This document shows, piece by piece, positions 12,241 through 23,612 of a DNA stretch of 64,000 nucleotides; position 1 is the first letter of the stretch; every line of letters starts with the position of its first letter. The DNA comes from Cunninghamia lanceolata (taxonomy: Eukaryota > Streptophyta > Pinopsida > Cupressales > Cupressaceae), in assembly GCA_027924645.1 (NCBI GenBank), contig BSBN01001753.1, positions 186,001-250,000 on the forward strand. Reading direction: 5' to 3'. The notes under the pieces are model-generated. The model did no database searches, had not been told where the DNA came from, and was given only the letters and a program-made list of their open reading frames with translations. Position numbers and translations under genes: made by a program.

Positions 12241-12380
12241 TACTTTATGACTTCATGTATTCAAGTGTATACTCCATGACTTTGTGTGTTCAAATGTATA
12301 CTACATGATTTATGTGTGAACTCCATGACTTATGTATGTTCAAATGCACACTTCATGACTTACTTGTACTCATGTGTATA

Positions 12381-14250
12381 TGTCGTGTCCCAATATTAAG
12401 GCATTGTTTAAATTAAAAATCTAAGCCTCATGATCAAGTTAAAGAAGTCGCCTTTGATGGTCATTAAGTATATAACAATATTTAATAAACATATATAATA
12501 TAATTAATATTTAATAATATTAAATAATATTATTTTATAAATATTTTTATATAATTAAAATACAATATATTTATTGTATTTATAAATAATAAATATGAAT
12601 ATAATATAAATATTATCAATTTAAATATTATTGTAATTGTAATAATTATAATATAATATATTATTAAATTTAATAAATATAATATAGAAATACAAAATAA
12701 GAAAAAGACAAAATAAGGAAAAAGACAAAATAAGAATCAAGACAAAGAAATTAACAAATGAAAGTTATTATACTTGCTAAAGGATACAATGCATAAGGAG
12801 GCATTTTAGAAGAGTCATGTCTTCTCCAAAAGGGCAGTAAATGAAAGCTATATAAACATCAAATCATATTCTCCAAAAGACATGAAAAATATCTGCAGTT
12901 CAAAGGTCAAATAGAAGCAAAGCAAGATATATATTTCTATGTAAATACTTAACTTCAATCAGCAGATAAGTCCATAACCAAAACAATTGGCATAAAGTAG
13001 ATACTCTGCATAATTCAGATCTGTTATCAAAGATATTACAGCAAGCATTATAAGAAGACTTTCCAACAGCAAACTGCCATTCTTGCAGGCTCCAGTAATC
13101 AAACTGACATAATACCACAGGTATGGCAGTACATTGTTTCCCTTGCTTGTATTAATGTTCAGTATAACATTGCATTTATTTACAGCCAGTTTTGAGCAAT
13201 ATAATTCATGGACATTCATATGTAATATTCACTAACTGTGTATTCTATATCCCATTCATTAACCACATATGGGATCAATACAGGGTGACATGTCTAGTTT
13301 ATCATTCATAGTCGATGTATTGGTCTTGGCTACCTAGAGTACCAAGAATCCTCACGGATGCCTTAGCCTCAAGAATACACCAAGTAGTTCTTGAATAAGG
13401 ATGGGAGACAAACATAGCCTATGATGAACAACAACATGCTACACCCTATCAACCCCATATGGTGTTAAGGAATAGTATATAAGTTATAGAGAAGAAGTGT
13501 ATGTTGATAAGATCAGGAAGATAGCATGTGAAATGTCATGATAAATGGTGAACAATGAACATATGAATTGCATTGTGTAACAGTAACAATAGTTGACTGT
13601 AATAGCATGAAATCATTATAAATTATGAATTGTTTACATTGCAATCAGTTTAGTTAGGTTATGTAATGAGTATGAAATATTTATGTGCATTTTCATTATA
13701 ATGAACTAAGGAAAGAATACAAAGAGTATAAGTACATAAAAGGCATGAATTCCTAAAATAGAGGAAGGCAATAATGTTAATCAACTCACCACTATGAGGA
13801 GTAGGGAAGATTAGGGGCGGGCAATCAACCAAGGATAGGTACGGGTTCATTGGTCTAGAGCACCCCTTCGAGCCCTTGTCTCAAGATGGTACCTTAGGGA
13901 GCAAGAGGTAGTCTTTTGACTTGAGTGGTCTAGAGAACCCCAAGTCAAAGGAAGGTCCTAGAGTGGCCTGGGTCTAGAGCACCCCTCGAAGGAAGAACGA
14001 CCTATACCATTGGTATTGCACCCTAATGGATTCACTCTCATAAGATGGAGGATTTGATTAACAATAGGCCCAAGCATATCTCTTCCATGGTAACATGAGA
14101 CTTACATAATAGATCTATGATAATAAGAGAGCATATAGTTTATGTTTTATTGACATAGAAAAGAGGAATTGAATACTAATGTACTCTTTTACAAGTTGAA
14201 ATTGTTTGCAAGGTTGCGGAAATTTTGGCTAGCTAGAAGGGGACATTACA
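12381..14250 (+). repeat. 5' LTR of inner element
   Basis: 1870 bp. Line-by-line comparison with 17641-19510 (constant offset 5260) shows differences only near 12427, 12677 and 13818, with no indel. An AT-rich block lies at 12480-12680. Open stretches inside it are repeated exactly in the other LTR and look like chance frames. Confidence 0.9.
12849..12856 (+). promoter_or_regulatory. Candidate LTR TATA box
   Basis: TATATAAA in the inner LTR, repeated at 18109-18116. It lies about 470 bp from the LTR start in a less AT-rich setting than the upstream block, as expected for a U3 promoter. Function is inferred from position only. Confidence 0.4.
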
Positions 14251-14251
14251 G

Positions 14252-14263
14252 TGGTATCAGAGC
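14252..14263 (+). other. Primer binding site of inner element
   Basis: TGGTATCAGAGC is a perfect initiator-methionine tRNA complement, one base after the LTR end. Confidence 0.85.
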
Positions 14264-14431
14264 CGTCATCCTGCCATCCTATGTATACTTTGTGATTTAT
14301 GTGTATTCAAAGGTTTACCTTGTGGCTTATGTGTATATGTGTATTCGTGTGACTTATGTATTTAAGAGTATACTTTATAACTTACATGTATGTATTTAAA
14401 AGTATACTTTATGACTTACATGTATGTTTTG

Positions 14432-15592
14432 TTGCTTGAGCTACTTGCTTAACTGCTTGAGCTACTTGCCTACTTGCTTGAGCTACTTGCTTATCTACTT
14501 GAGCTACTTACCTACTTGCTTGTCTACTTGAGCTACTTGCTTACTTGCTTGAGCTACTTGCTTGTCTGCTTAAGCTACTTGCCTACTTGCTTGTCTGCTT
14601 GAGCTACTTGCCTACTTGCTTGAGCTACTTGCTTGTCTGCTTGAGCTACTTGCCTACTTGCTTGAGCTACTTGCTTGTCTGCTTGAGCTACTTGCCTACT
14701 TGCTTGAGCTACTTGCTTGTCTGCTTGAGCTACTTGCCTACTTGCTTGATCTACTTGCTTGTCTGCTTGAGCTACTTGCCTACTTGCTTGATCTACTTGC
14801 TTGTCTACTTGAGCTACTTGCCTACTTGCTTGAGCTACTTGCTTATCTACTTGAGCTACTTGTCTACTTGCTTGAGCTACTTGCTTGTCTACTTGAGCTA
14901 CTTGCCTACTTGCTTGAGCTACTTGTTTGTCTACTTGAGCTACTTGCCTACTTGCTTGAGCTACTTGCTTGTCTGCTTGAGCTACTTGCTTACTTGCTTG
15001 AGCTACTTGCTTGTCTGCTTGAGCTACTTGCCTACTTGCTTGAGCTACTTGCTTGTCTGCTTGAGCTACTTGCCTACTTGCTTGTCTGCTTGAGCTACTT
15101 GCCTACTTGCTTGAGCTACTTGCTTGTCTGCTTGAGCTACTTGCCTACTTGCTTGATCTACTTGTTTGTCTACTTGAGCTACTTGCCTACTTGCTTGAGC
15201 TACTTGCTTATCTACTTGAGCTACTTGTCTACTTGCTTGAGCTACTTGCTTGTCTACTTGAGCTACTTGCCTACTTGCTTGAGCTACTTGATTGAGCTAC
15301 TTGCTTGTCTACTTGAGCTACTTGCTTACTTGCTTGAGCTACTTGCTTGTCTGCTTGAGCTACTTGCCTACTTGCTTGAGCTACTTGCTTGTCTTCTTGA
15401 GCTACTTGCCTACTTGCTTGAGCTACTTGTTTGTCTACTTGAGCTACTTGCCTACTTGCTTGAGCTACTTGCTTGTCTACTTGAGCTACTTGCCTACTTG
15501 CTTGAGCTACTTGCTTGTCTACTTGAGCTACTTGCCTACTTGCTTGTCTACTTGAACTACTTGCCTACTTACTTGAGCTAGTTACTTGCTTG
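14432..15592 (+). repeat. 42-bp tandem array built of 7-bp units
   Basis: About 27 copies of a 42-bp period made of six heptamers: CTTGAGC, TACTTGC, CTACTTG, CTTGAGC, TACTTGC, TTGTCTG. Copies differ by single changes and by a few lost heptamers, for example near 15075 and 15290. Because 42 is a multiple of three, long frames stay open and give Leu-rich translations (LLELLAYLLELLAC). No start context, homology or codon bias suggests a protein. Confidence 0.9.
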
Positions 15593-17640
15593 ACAAAGCA
15601 GTCATTCTGCCATCCTATGAATAATAAGCAATTATTATTATTTGATTATATATTTTGTTAACATCGGTGATTGCAGGAGTTAAATATGCAAGCAAAGGTA
15701 ACATTATATTTGTATTAATTACTATTGATGATGATTCTTATGTAATGATTTCATTAGGGAATTGATCCTTAAGGGTACTAACATCTCTTTCTAAAGATTA
15801 TTCTTGTTTGTAGGTTGAGAAATCAAGGATATCCTAAAGAAAACATTATAAGATCTATATGACTCATACCCTGTGTATTACTTGTATTGCTGTTTTAACT
15901 TCATTGCCTTACTGTATGCTCTTTGTGTATATTCTTGTGTGTATTCATGTCATGCTTCCTGTCTATGTTCATGTGTGTGTATTTACGTAAAGTCTTATGT
16001 GTGTTCACGTATTTTACTTCATGCTTCCTGTCTGTGTGTGTTTATCCGTATTCTTGTGTGCATTTACGCTTCTTAAGTGTGTAATTTTGTGTATTTTCGT
16101 GTATTGCTTCGTACTTGTATGCTTCCTATTGGTATGCTTGCTCATGTTGGTGAATGTGTGTTTCTCATATCTGATATATATTCTCGACATGTATATTTCA
16201 AGCTCCATATATGTTCATATGCATGCTACTGACATTCATGTGTATGTTTTATGTGTAAACTTCATTGAGTGTAGTTGTATGCAAATGTATACTCTATGAC
16301 TTCATATTTTGTATACTTTGACTTTGCATGCTCTATGATTTGTATTTAAGCGTATGCTCTACGAATTTATAATTTTATTCAAGTGTATGAACTTGTATCT
16401 GCATTTGAATGTATGCTCCATGACGTTGTATGCTCCATGACTTGCATTTGTATTCAAATGTATGACTTTGCAATTGTATTCAAGTGCATGCTCTATTAAT
16501 TTTCTAATCATATTTGAATATTGAGTGTATGTGTTATTTCTATGACTTTGCAATTGTATGACTTGTATTCAAAATTGAATGAGTGCATGCTCTATGAATT
16601 GTATTCAAGTGTATGCTCTATGCCTTTGCAATTGAATACTCTATGATTGTATTTGAGTGTAATTGATTGTGTACTCTATGACTTGTATTTGTATGATTTG
16701 TGATTATATACTTGTATTCTCTGTGACTTTGTGTATTCAATTGTATACTTTATAATTACGTGTATTCAAGTGTATACTCCATGACCTTGTGTTCAAATGT
16801 ATACTAAAAGATTTATGTGTAAACTCCATGACTTGTATATGTTCAAATGCACACTTCATGACTTACTTGTATTCATGTGTATACTTCATATTCGTGCGTA
16901 TAATGGCGTGTTACATGTATGCTTCATGCTGTGTGCTACATACTATGTTCATGCTTCATGCTTCATATACTTTGTGCATCATGTATTAAGTGTATAAGCT
17001 TTGTGTATGCTTCATGTACTATGTGTATTTATGATTTGTGTTTCATATATCATTGTGTGCATATCCTTTAACATGGATCTTCTCTCCATCATTATTTAAT
17101 CTCCAAGCCAGCATATCATCATCTATTAATCACTTCTACGATTAAACTCACCTTCTCTACAAATTTATCTCTCTGAAATTTCAAGATGATGTCATCATTC
17201 ATGTCTTTCATTGATATCATTTCATCTTGAAGCTACATATTCTTTTGTAACACTTGTATTACTTCGATCACATAATCAATTACTCCTCAAGAACACGACT
17301 CATCAATCTTGAGTTCAATGACATATCAAGAGGTAAAACTACAAGGTGACAAGTACAAGATCAAATTTTGCAATCAAAATGTCCTCATCAACCATGGGAA
17401 TCTCAAGCATTGGAATATTTTTCATTGTCTAAAATCATATCTTCATCTATGTTATCCAAAGATACTTACCTATACTTTTTGAATATTCTCTTTTGGAATC
17501 ACAATCATCTTTCTCTTCACTCAAGCGTGCTTCTAAATCAAGACCTTGACTTTGTCGCAACACATCAAAGGTAAATGTTGAAAGGATGCAAGGAAGAACT
17601 CGTGATTGCTTGAGGACAAGCAATTTTGAGTAGGGAGGGC
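15593..17640 (+). other. 3' interior of inner element, mosaic non-coding DNA
   Basis: From 15598 the post-primer words CAGTCATTCTGCCATCCTATG recur. At 15800-15860 follows a degenerate copy of an LTR end and primer region. From 16270 to 16900 come irregular copies of the GTATGCTCTATGACTT unit. From about 17040 to the polypurine tract the sequence parallels 19660-20865 of the outer element. No coding domain is visible. The hairpin at 17607-17625 (arms ATTGCTTG and CAAGCAAT) precedes the purine tract. Confidence 0.7.
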
Positions 17641-19510
17641 TGTCGTGTCCCAATATTAAGGCATTGTTTAAATTAAAAATCTAAGCATCATGATCAAGTT
17701 AAAGAAGTCGCCTTTGATGGTCATTAAGTATATAACAATATTTAATAAACATATATAATATAATTAATATTTAATAATATTAAATAATATTATTTTATAA
17801 ATATTTTTATATAATTAAAATACAATATATTTATTGTATTTATAAATAATAAATATGAATATAATATAAATATTATCAATTTAAATATTATTGTAATTGT
17901 AATAATTATAATATAATATATTATTAAATTTAATAAATATAATATAGAAATACAAACTAAGAAAAAGACAAAATAAGGAAAAAGACAAAATAAGAATCAA
18001 GACAAAGAAATTAACAAATGAAAGTTATTATACTTGCTAAAGGATACAATGCATAAGGAGGCATTTTAGAAGAGTCATGTCTTCTCCAAAAGGGCAGTAA
18101 ATGAAAGCTATATAAACATCAAATCATATTCTCCAAAAGACATGAAAAATATCTGCAGTTCAAAGGTCAAATAGAAGCAAAGCAAGATATATATTTCTAT
18201 GTAAATACTTAACTTCAATCAGCAGATAAGTCCATAACCAAAACAATTGGCATAAAGTAGATACTCTGCATAATTCAGATCTGTTATCAAAGATATTACA
18301 GCAAGCATTATAAGAAGACTTTCCAACAGCAAACTGCCATTCTTGCAGGCTCCAGTAATCAAACTGACATAATACCACAGGTATGGCAGTACATTGTTTC
18401 CCTTGCTTGTATTAATGTTCAGTATAACATTGCATTTATTTACAGCCAGTTTTGAGCAATATAATTCATGGACATTCATATGTAATATTCACTAACTGTG
18501 TATTCTATATCCCATTCATTAACCACATATGGGATCAATACAGGGTGACATGTCTAGTTTATCATTCATAGTCGATGTATTGGTCTTGGCTACCTAGAGT
18601 ACCAAGAATCCTCACGGATGCCTTAGCCTCAAGAATACACCAAGTAGTTCTTGAATAAGGATGGGAGACAAACATAGCCTATGATGAACAACAACATGCT
18701 ACACCCTATCAACCCCATATGGTGTTAAGGAATAGTATATAAGTTATAGAGAAGAAGTGTATGTTGATAAGATCAGGAAGATAGCATGTGAAATGTCATG
18801 ATAAATGGTGAACAATGAACATATGAATTGCATTGTGTAACAGTAACAATAGTTGACTGTAATAGCATGAAATCATTATAAATTATGAATTGTTTACATT
18901 GCAATCAGTTTAGTTAGGTTATGTAATGAGTATGAAATATTTATGTGCATTTTCATTATAATGAACTAAGGAAAGAATACAAAGAGTATAAGTACATAAA
19001 AGGCATGAATTCCTAAAATAGAGGAAGGCAATAATGTTAATCAACTCACCACTATGAGGAGTAGGGAAGATTAGGGGTGGGCAATCAACCAAGGATAGGT
19101 ACGGGTTCATTGGTCTAGAGCACCCCTTCGAGCCCTTGTCTCAAGATGGTACCTTAGGGAGCAAGAGGTAGTCTTTTGACTTGAGTGGTCTAGAGAACCC
19201 CAAGTCAAAGGAAGGTCCTAGAGTGGCCTGGGTCTAGAGCACCCCTCGAAGGAAGAACGACCTATACCATTGGTATTGCACCCTAATGGATTCACTCTCA
19301 TAAGATGGAGGATTTGATTAACAATAGGCCCAAGCATATCTCTTCCATGGTAACATGAGACTTACATAATAGATCTATGATAATAAGAGAGCATATAGTT
19401 TATGTTTTATTGACATAGAAAAGAGGAATTGAATACTAATGTACTCTTTTACAAGTTGAAATTGTTTGCAAGGTTGCGGAAATTTTGGCTAGCTAGAAGG
19501 GGACATTACA
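17641..19510 (+). repeat. 3' LTR of inner element
   Basis: Near-identical partner of 12381-14250, ending GGGGACATTACA at 19510 and followed by the target duplication GTATA. Confidence 0.9.
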
Positions 19511-19515
19511 GTATA

Positions 19516-20865
19516 CTTCATATTCGTGCGTATACTTGCATGTTACATGTATGCTTCATGCCTTATGTATTGTGTGCATATACCTTGTATGCTTCATACT
19601 TTGTGTATCATGTATTAAGTGTATAAGCTGTGTATGCTTCATGTATTATGTGTATTTATGCTTTGTGTTTCATATATAATTGTGTGCATATACTTCAACA
19701 TGGATCTTATCTCCAATAGTGTTCTCTATTTGGAGTGGCAAACCAAAGAACCTCTTTCATCATGAAATAGACAAATGTAATTTTGATCTCTCATCATTCT
19801 TTCTTGATTAACACAATCATGGTTCACGTTCTATTATGTCCTTTGTTATCAATGTTTAGAGTTTACAACACTAATAGTTGAGATAGTTTAACTATTATCA
19901 CCCACAAAGTTAGTTCTTGCATATCCTAGTCTAAATATAATGATCAAAACATTATGCCTTGACTACGAAATATAAGTGCTAGGTTCATTTTTACTAAGGG
20001 TTATCATACAATTTTTCCATCTTTTCATTGGACTGATACAATGTAGTGACCTAAACCTAACCATTATGTAGAGATCTAGCACTATGATATGCCCTTATAA
20101 TAAACCAGTTCATGGTAATGTATTTACCCCTAAGTATCTAAAGGTAAAATACAATTAAACTTTAATAGAAAGGTGTTCTATTACTACCCTTCTAAAAGAT
20201 TGGATGAGTGGCCAATGACCATCAACTCTAGGAGAATCTTATGAAATCTCTGCATCTTAATCATAGCTAGGTTTGCATAAGATGACATAGCATACAAATG
20301 ACCATCAACATTATGACTATCCCTATTATCCCATATGATCCTATAACAATGGCTACTTGAATTAACTCTGTCCATTCCTTGAATGATGGACAATTTAGCA
20401 AGGAAGACCTATATAATTCAGTGTCTCTTCATAATTGTCCTTACTGTTATCTTGATTGGCAGCAGACACTTTGTTTGGGACTATTACTTCCAAATAATCA
20501 TGACAATCTTCATTATAATCCAAATTGGAATCTCAATACTCTCAAAATCTTCCTTAGCATTGAAAATATTTTCATTGTCTGAAACCACATCTTCATCTAT
20601 GATACTTGCATCACGTCATTGTTATTCAAAACATAAAACAAATGCTTACCTATACATTTATCTTTCATTAGACTTTTCAAGTAATCTTTGGTCACAAATT
20701 CTCTTTCATGGAATCACAATAATTTTCTCTTCACTAAAGCATGCTCATGCTGAATCAAAACCATGACTTCATCTCAACACATCAGAAGATAGATGCTAAA
20801 AGTGCAAGGTAATGAAATAACTCGTTGTGATTGCTTGAGGACAAGCAATCTTGAGTGTGGAGGGA
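19516..20865 (+). other. 3' interior of outer element, non-coding
   Basis: Continuation of the outer element after the nested insertion. It shares with the inner element the words around TGTGTGCATATAC..CAACATGGATCTT and a block with ATTTTCATTGTCTGAAACC. It ends with a 9-bp-arm hairpin (GATTGCTTG and CAAGCAATC, loop AGGA) at 20829-20850 and a purine tract. Short open frames here show no domain. Confidence 0.7.
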
Positions 20866-22252
20866 TGTGATGTCCCCATATCGATACTTTATAATTGAAT
20901 TGATTATGTGAATAACATTAAAATCCATATTGTACACCGAATATATTTACATTAAACAATATTATCATATAAATATTTTAATATAATATAATATAGTCAT
21001 ATCAAGATATATTATATTAGATAAGTACCAATAACAAATATAAATAAAATAATATAAATAAGTATAATTACAAATATAAATATTAATAATATAAATATAA
21101 ATTAAGTATTATTATAATTATAATATAATATATTATTATAATTATATTATAATATATTATTAATAAATATAAGATATAATATATAATATATAAATATAAA
21201 TATAAGTATAATATATAATATATAAATTATAAATATAATTAAAAATTATTATAAATGTTATAAATTAAATATAAAAAAGGTTACCTTTATTAAGATGACA
21301 GCTATTCATATAATAAATAAAGGTAAGCACATATGTTTTAGAGGCAGCAAATATATGCTAACCTCCATCTAAGGCAACACTTAGTGTAAAGAAAGGCTAC
21401 AAGTAATATTCTAAGACAATTAGTGATAACTATAAAAAGTAGTGATCACCTTTATAAAACAAATGCCAAATGATTCATATTTTAAGGGGTTGCGATTATA
21501 TTGAAAGGTCATAACCTTTCAAAATGATGCCTCCAAGGATATAAATTTAGATAGGAATAAAAAAACATCTATATAGATATAAAAATATATATTTCTAAGT
21601 TGGAAAATACAGAGAGCAGACATAATTTGCAAGTTATAAATAGGAGAACAAAAAGCAAGTAAGGATATATATATTCAACAACTCAACTTACAATTACAAA
21701 ACATCTTCAATTATCAGCGATCAACATGAAGCCCCTTGAGCCAAGCGGTGAAGTATTGCCAGGTGTAGCATGAAGCCCTTGGGCCTAAGGTAGTGTAGAT
21801 TAATTGTTATTAAATGGCTTACACGGTAGGTGACTCTCAAGTGGGTGAAGTATTTCCTGGTGTAGCATGAAGCCCCTTGAGCCAAGTGGCGAAGTATTTC
21901 CAGGTGTAGCATGAAGCCCTTGGGCCTACGACAGTGGATTCTTGTTATCCAATGCCCTAACGAATAGATACCACGTCTCCATAGGGTTAATGATTAGGTT
22001 AGATTAACGACCAAGCACGTTGATCACCACTCCCAAAGTATATCATGAGATCTCAATAGGGTAAAGAATGAGGAAAATATACATTGGATATAAGTAATTG
22101 TTCATTGTCATTGATTATGTTCATGATGTTACTAACCCTAATTAATAATATTGGTTTTATTATTGATCTATTAATTACTAATGTTCTCTTTAAGAAGCTA
22201 TACTTGTGTGCAAGGTGAAGAAATCTAGAGCTTCCTAAGAGGGGAGATTATA
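20866..22252 (+). repeat. 3' LTR of outer element
   Basis: 1387 bp, matching 9802-11150 with clear divergence and AT-tract indels. It ends GGGGAGATTATA, followed by GTTGG at 22253-22257. Confidence 0.85.
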
Positions 22253-22257
22253 GTTGG

Positions 22258-22312
22258 AAACATATAAAATATACATAGGATTTTCAAGGTTAATGTCACC
22301 TTAATCCTAATA
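22258..22312 (-). repeat. copia 5' LTR, second part
   Basis: After the GTTGG duplication the sequence TTCAAGGTTAATGTCACC and the following CTTAATCCTAATA match the LTR remnant at 4891-4919, showing that the copia LTR resumes and ends here. Confidence 0.7.
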
Positions 22313-23612
22313 AAACCAATGTATTATTAACAACATGGTTACAATATAATATCAAGTTTCTACTTCACAAGAGATACATAGTCTACAATCTAGAGGAATT
22401 CCAAAAACATAACCCTACATAAAACATGATATAATACCTCCACCCCAAGCATCCAATAGATATAGTACGTCCAAAATTGAAAACCACCAATAGTTTTCAG
22501 TACCATGGGATAAAACTATGATCCCAATTTTGGGCACCCAAATCAATGGTTAATATTTTAACTCATGAATGCATAAACCATAATCAAAAGTAACTCTCAA
22601 GTCAATGAGTCCACATACCAAAGTGGGGCACTCCATTTTGGACTATTCAAACCTCTTAAAAGATGTTCTTACATGTCATAAATTGGTTAAAAGTCTTCCA
22701 TGACTTTTCTAGTCCACTTTGTAACTCCCTCTTGCATGCTTTGAGACATCATGGATTTTCTTTTGCATCTTACAATGTCATAGATGCTCTTACACATCTT
22801 TCATGACATAGATGATCTTACATATGTCATAGTACATTAGCTTAGTGGTGTAATATGACATTCTCAAGGAATCTTGAGATTCGTTCCAAGGGGATGTCAT
22901 TTTCCATGCGACTCCATAATTACAACATATTACAATATTAAATAAATACAATGTCTACTTGGATTTTCTAGGTGTACAAAACCCAATCTAACAATATCTA
23001 GGCCATATTTGGACCTGATAGTACAAGAACCTATTTTTCTTGTGCTTTATAAGGGTTTGTTGATATATTTTAGTTATGCATGCATTTGCTTCAATATTTG
23101 ATAATTAATAAGTGCAAACCATTTGATTGTAGATCTCAACCATGATAAAAGCATTGAAGAGTGAATACGAGTTAGATGGAATGATTGAACAAATTGAAAT
23201 GGAAAATTGAATAATGAGAGATGTAACTCTTGGAAATTAAAAGTTTAATAGTTTCAAGTTAAATTGATGAGACATGTACTTTTCTTTACATGTATTATGG
23301 ATGAGATGCATGCAAAAGAAGAGAAGTTGTAAAAGCTTTTAGAAAATGGTGGATGCATGAGAAAGAGAAGTCTACAATGCAAAGGAGAAAATCCTCTATC
23401 AAGGATGCACAATCCATGATTGAGGTATGCACGGTAAACATTTCACCATATGTTCTTTCTTCCACTCAAATCATTAAATGAAACTTTTAGTAGTTTTGAG
23501 AAATATACTAGGGAAATTGACTTAGTACTATTATTCAAGATGTGTGGGAATGGAAAATCCTATATAGATTTATGAAATAATTCAATATGTAGGTTTGAGT
23601 ATCTTCAATGTT
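22313..23612. other. Unrecognised intergenic DNA
   Basis: AT-rich DNA between the copia LTR and the tandem duplication. I see no open frame with a domain, no terminal repeats and no similarity to the rest of the window. A long-decayed element is possible. Confidence 0.5.

Larger units (their letters stand above)
12381..19510 (+). mobile_element. Non-coding LTR retrotransposon, inner and young copy
   Basis: Two 1870-bp LTRs (12381-14250 and 17641-19510) start TGTCGTGTCCCA and end GGGGACATTACA. Flanking 5-bp duplications are GTATA at 12376-12380 and 19511-19515. The primer site TGGTATCAGAGC is at 14252-14263, and the polypurine tract AGTAGGGAGGGC lies just before 17641. The 3.39-kb interior has no gag or pol. 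It holds a 42-bp tandem array and degenerate copies of the unit seen in the outer array. Both ends of the interior resemble those of the outer element, so the two are sister families. I found only three substitutions between the LTRs, so insertion was recent. Confidence 0.9.
9802..22252 (+). mobile_element. Non-coding LTR retrotransposon (LARD-like), outer copy
   Basis: LTRs at 9802-11150 and 20866-22252 start TGTSATGTCCCC and end GGGGACATTACA (GGGGAGATTATA in the right copy). Perfect 5-bp target duplications GTTGG flank it at 9797-9801 and 22253-22257. An initiator-Met primer site follows the left LTR, and a purine tract GAGTGTGGAGGGA precedes the right one. After removing the nested element, the interior is about 2.6 kb and holds no coding domain, only tandem repeats and AT-rich DNA. 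It must depend on another element's enzymes. A conserved CTTGAGGACAAGCAA block before the polypurine tract resembles the 3' ends of plant gypsy elements, suggesting a gypsy helper (inference). Confidence 0.85.
4887..22312 (-). mobile_element. Decayed Ty1/copia retrotransposon, split by insertions
   Basis: Read on the minus strand from right to left: 5' LTR (22312-22258 joined to 9801-9004), primer site (9003-8990), gag, zinc-knuckle remnant, protease and pre-integrase region, integrase, reverse transcriptase, RNase H, polypurine tract and a remnant of the 3' LTR. The order gag-integrase-reverse transcriptase is diagnostic of Ty1/copia. The 5' LTR is interrupted by a 12.45-kb non-coding LTR element with target duplication GTTGG, and the 3' LTR by the gag-protease element. 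Every coding domain has stops or frameshifts. Confidence 0.85.

Noticed and set aside
12900..13219. Frames repeated exactly at 18160-18479
   Set aside because: They lie inside the two LTRs of the inner element and are duplicates by LTR identity, not a gene pair.
14545..15581. Long Leu-rich open frames (up to 321 residues)
   Set aside because: They are the translation of the 42-bp array in several frames at once; no domain, start context or conservation supports a protein.
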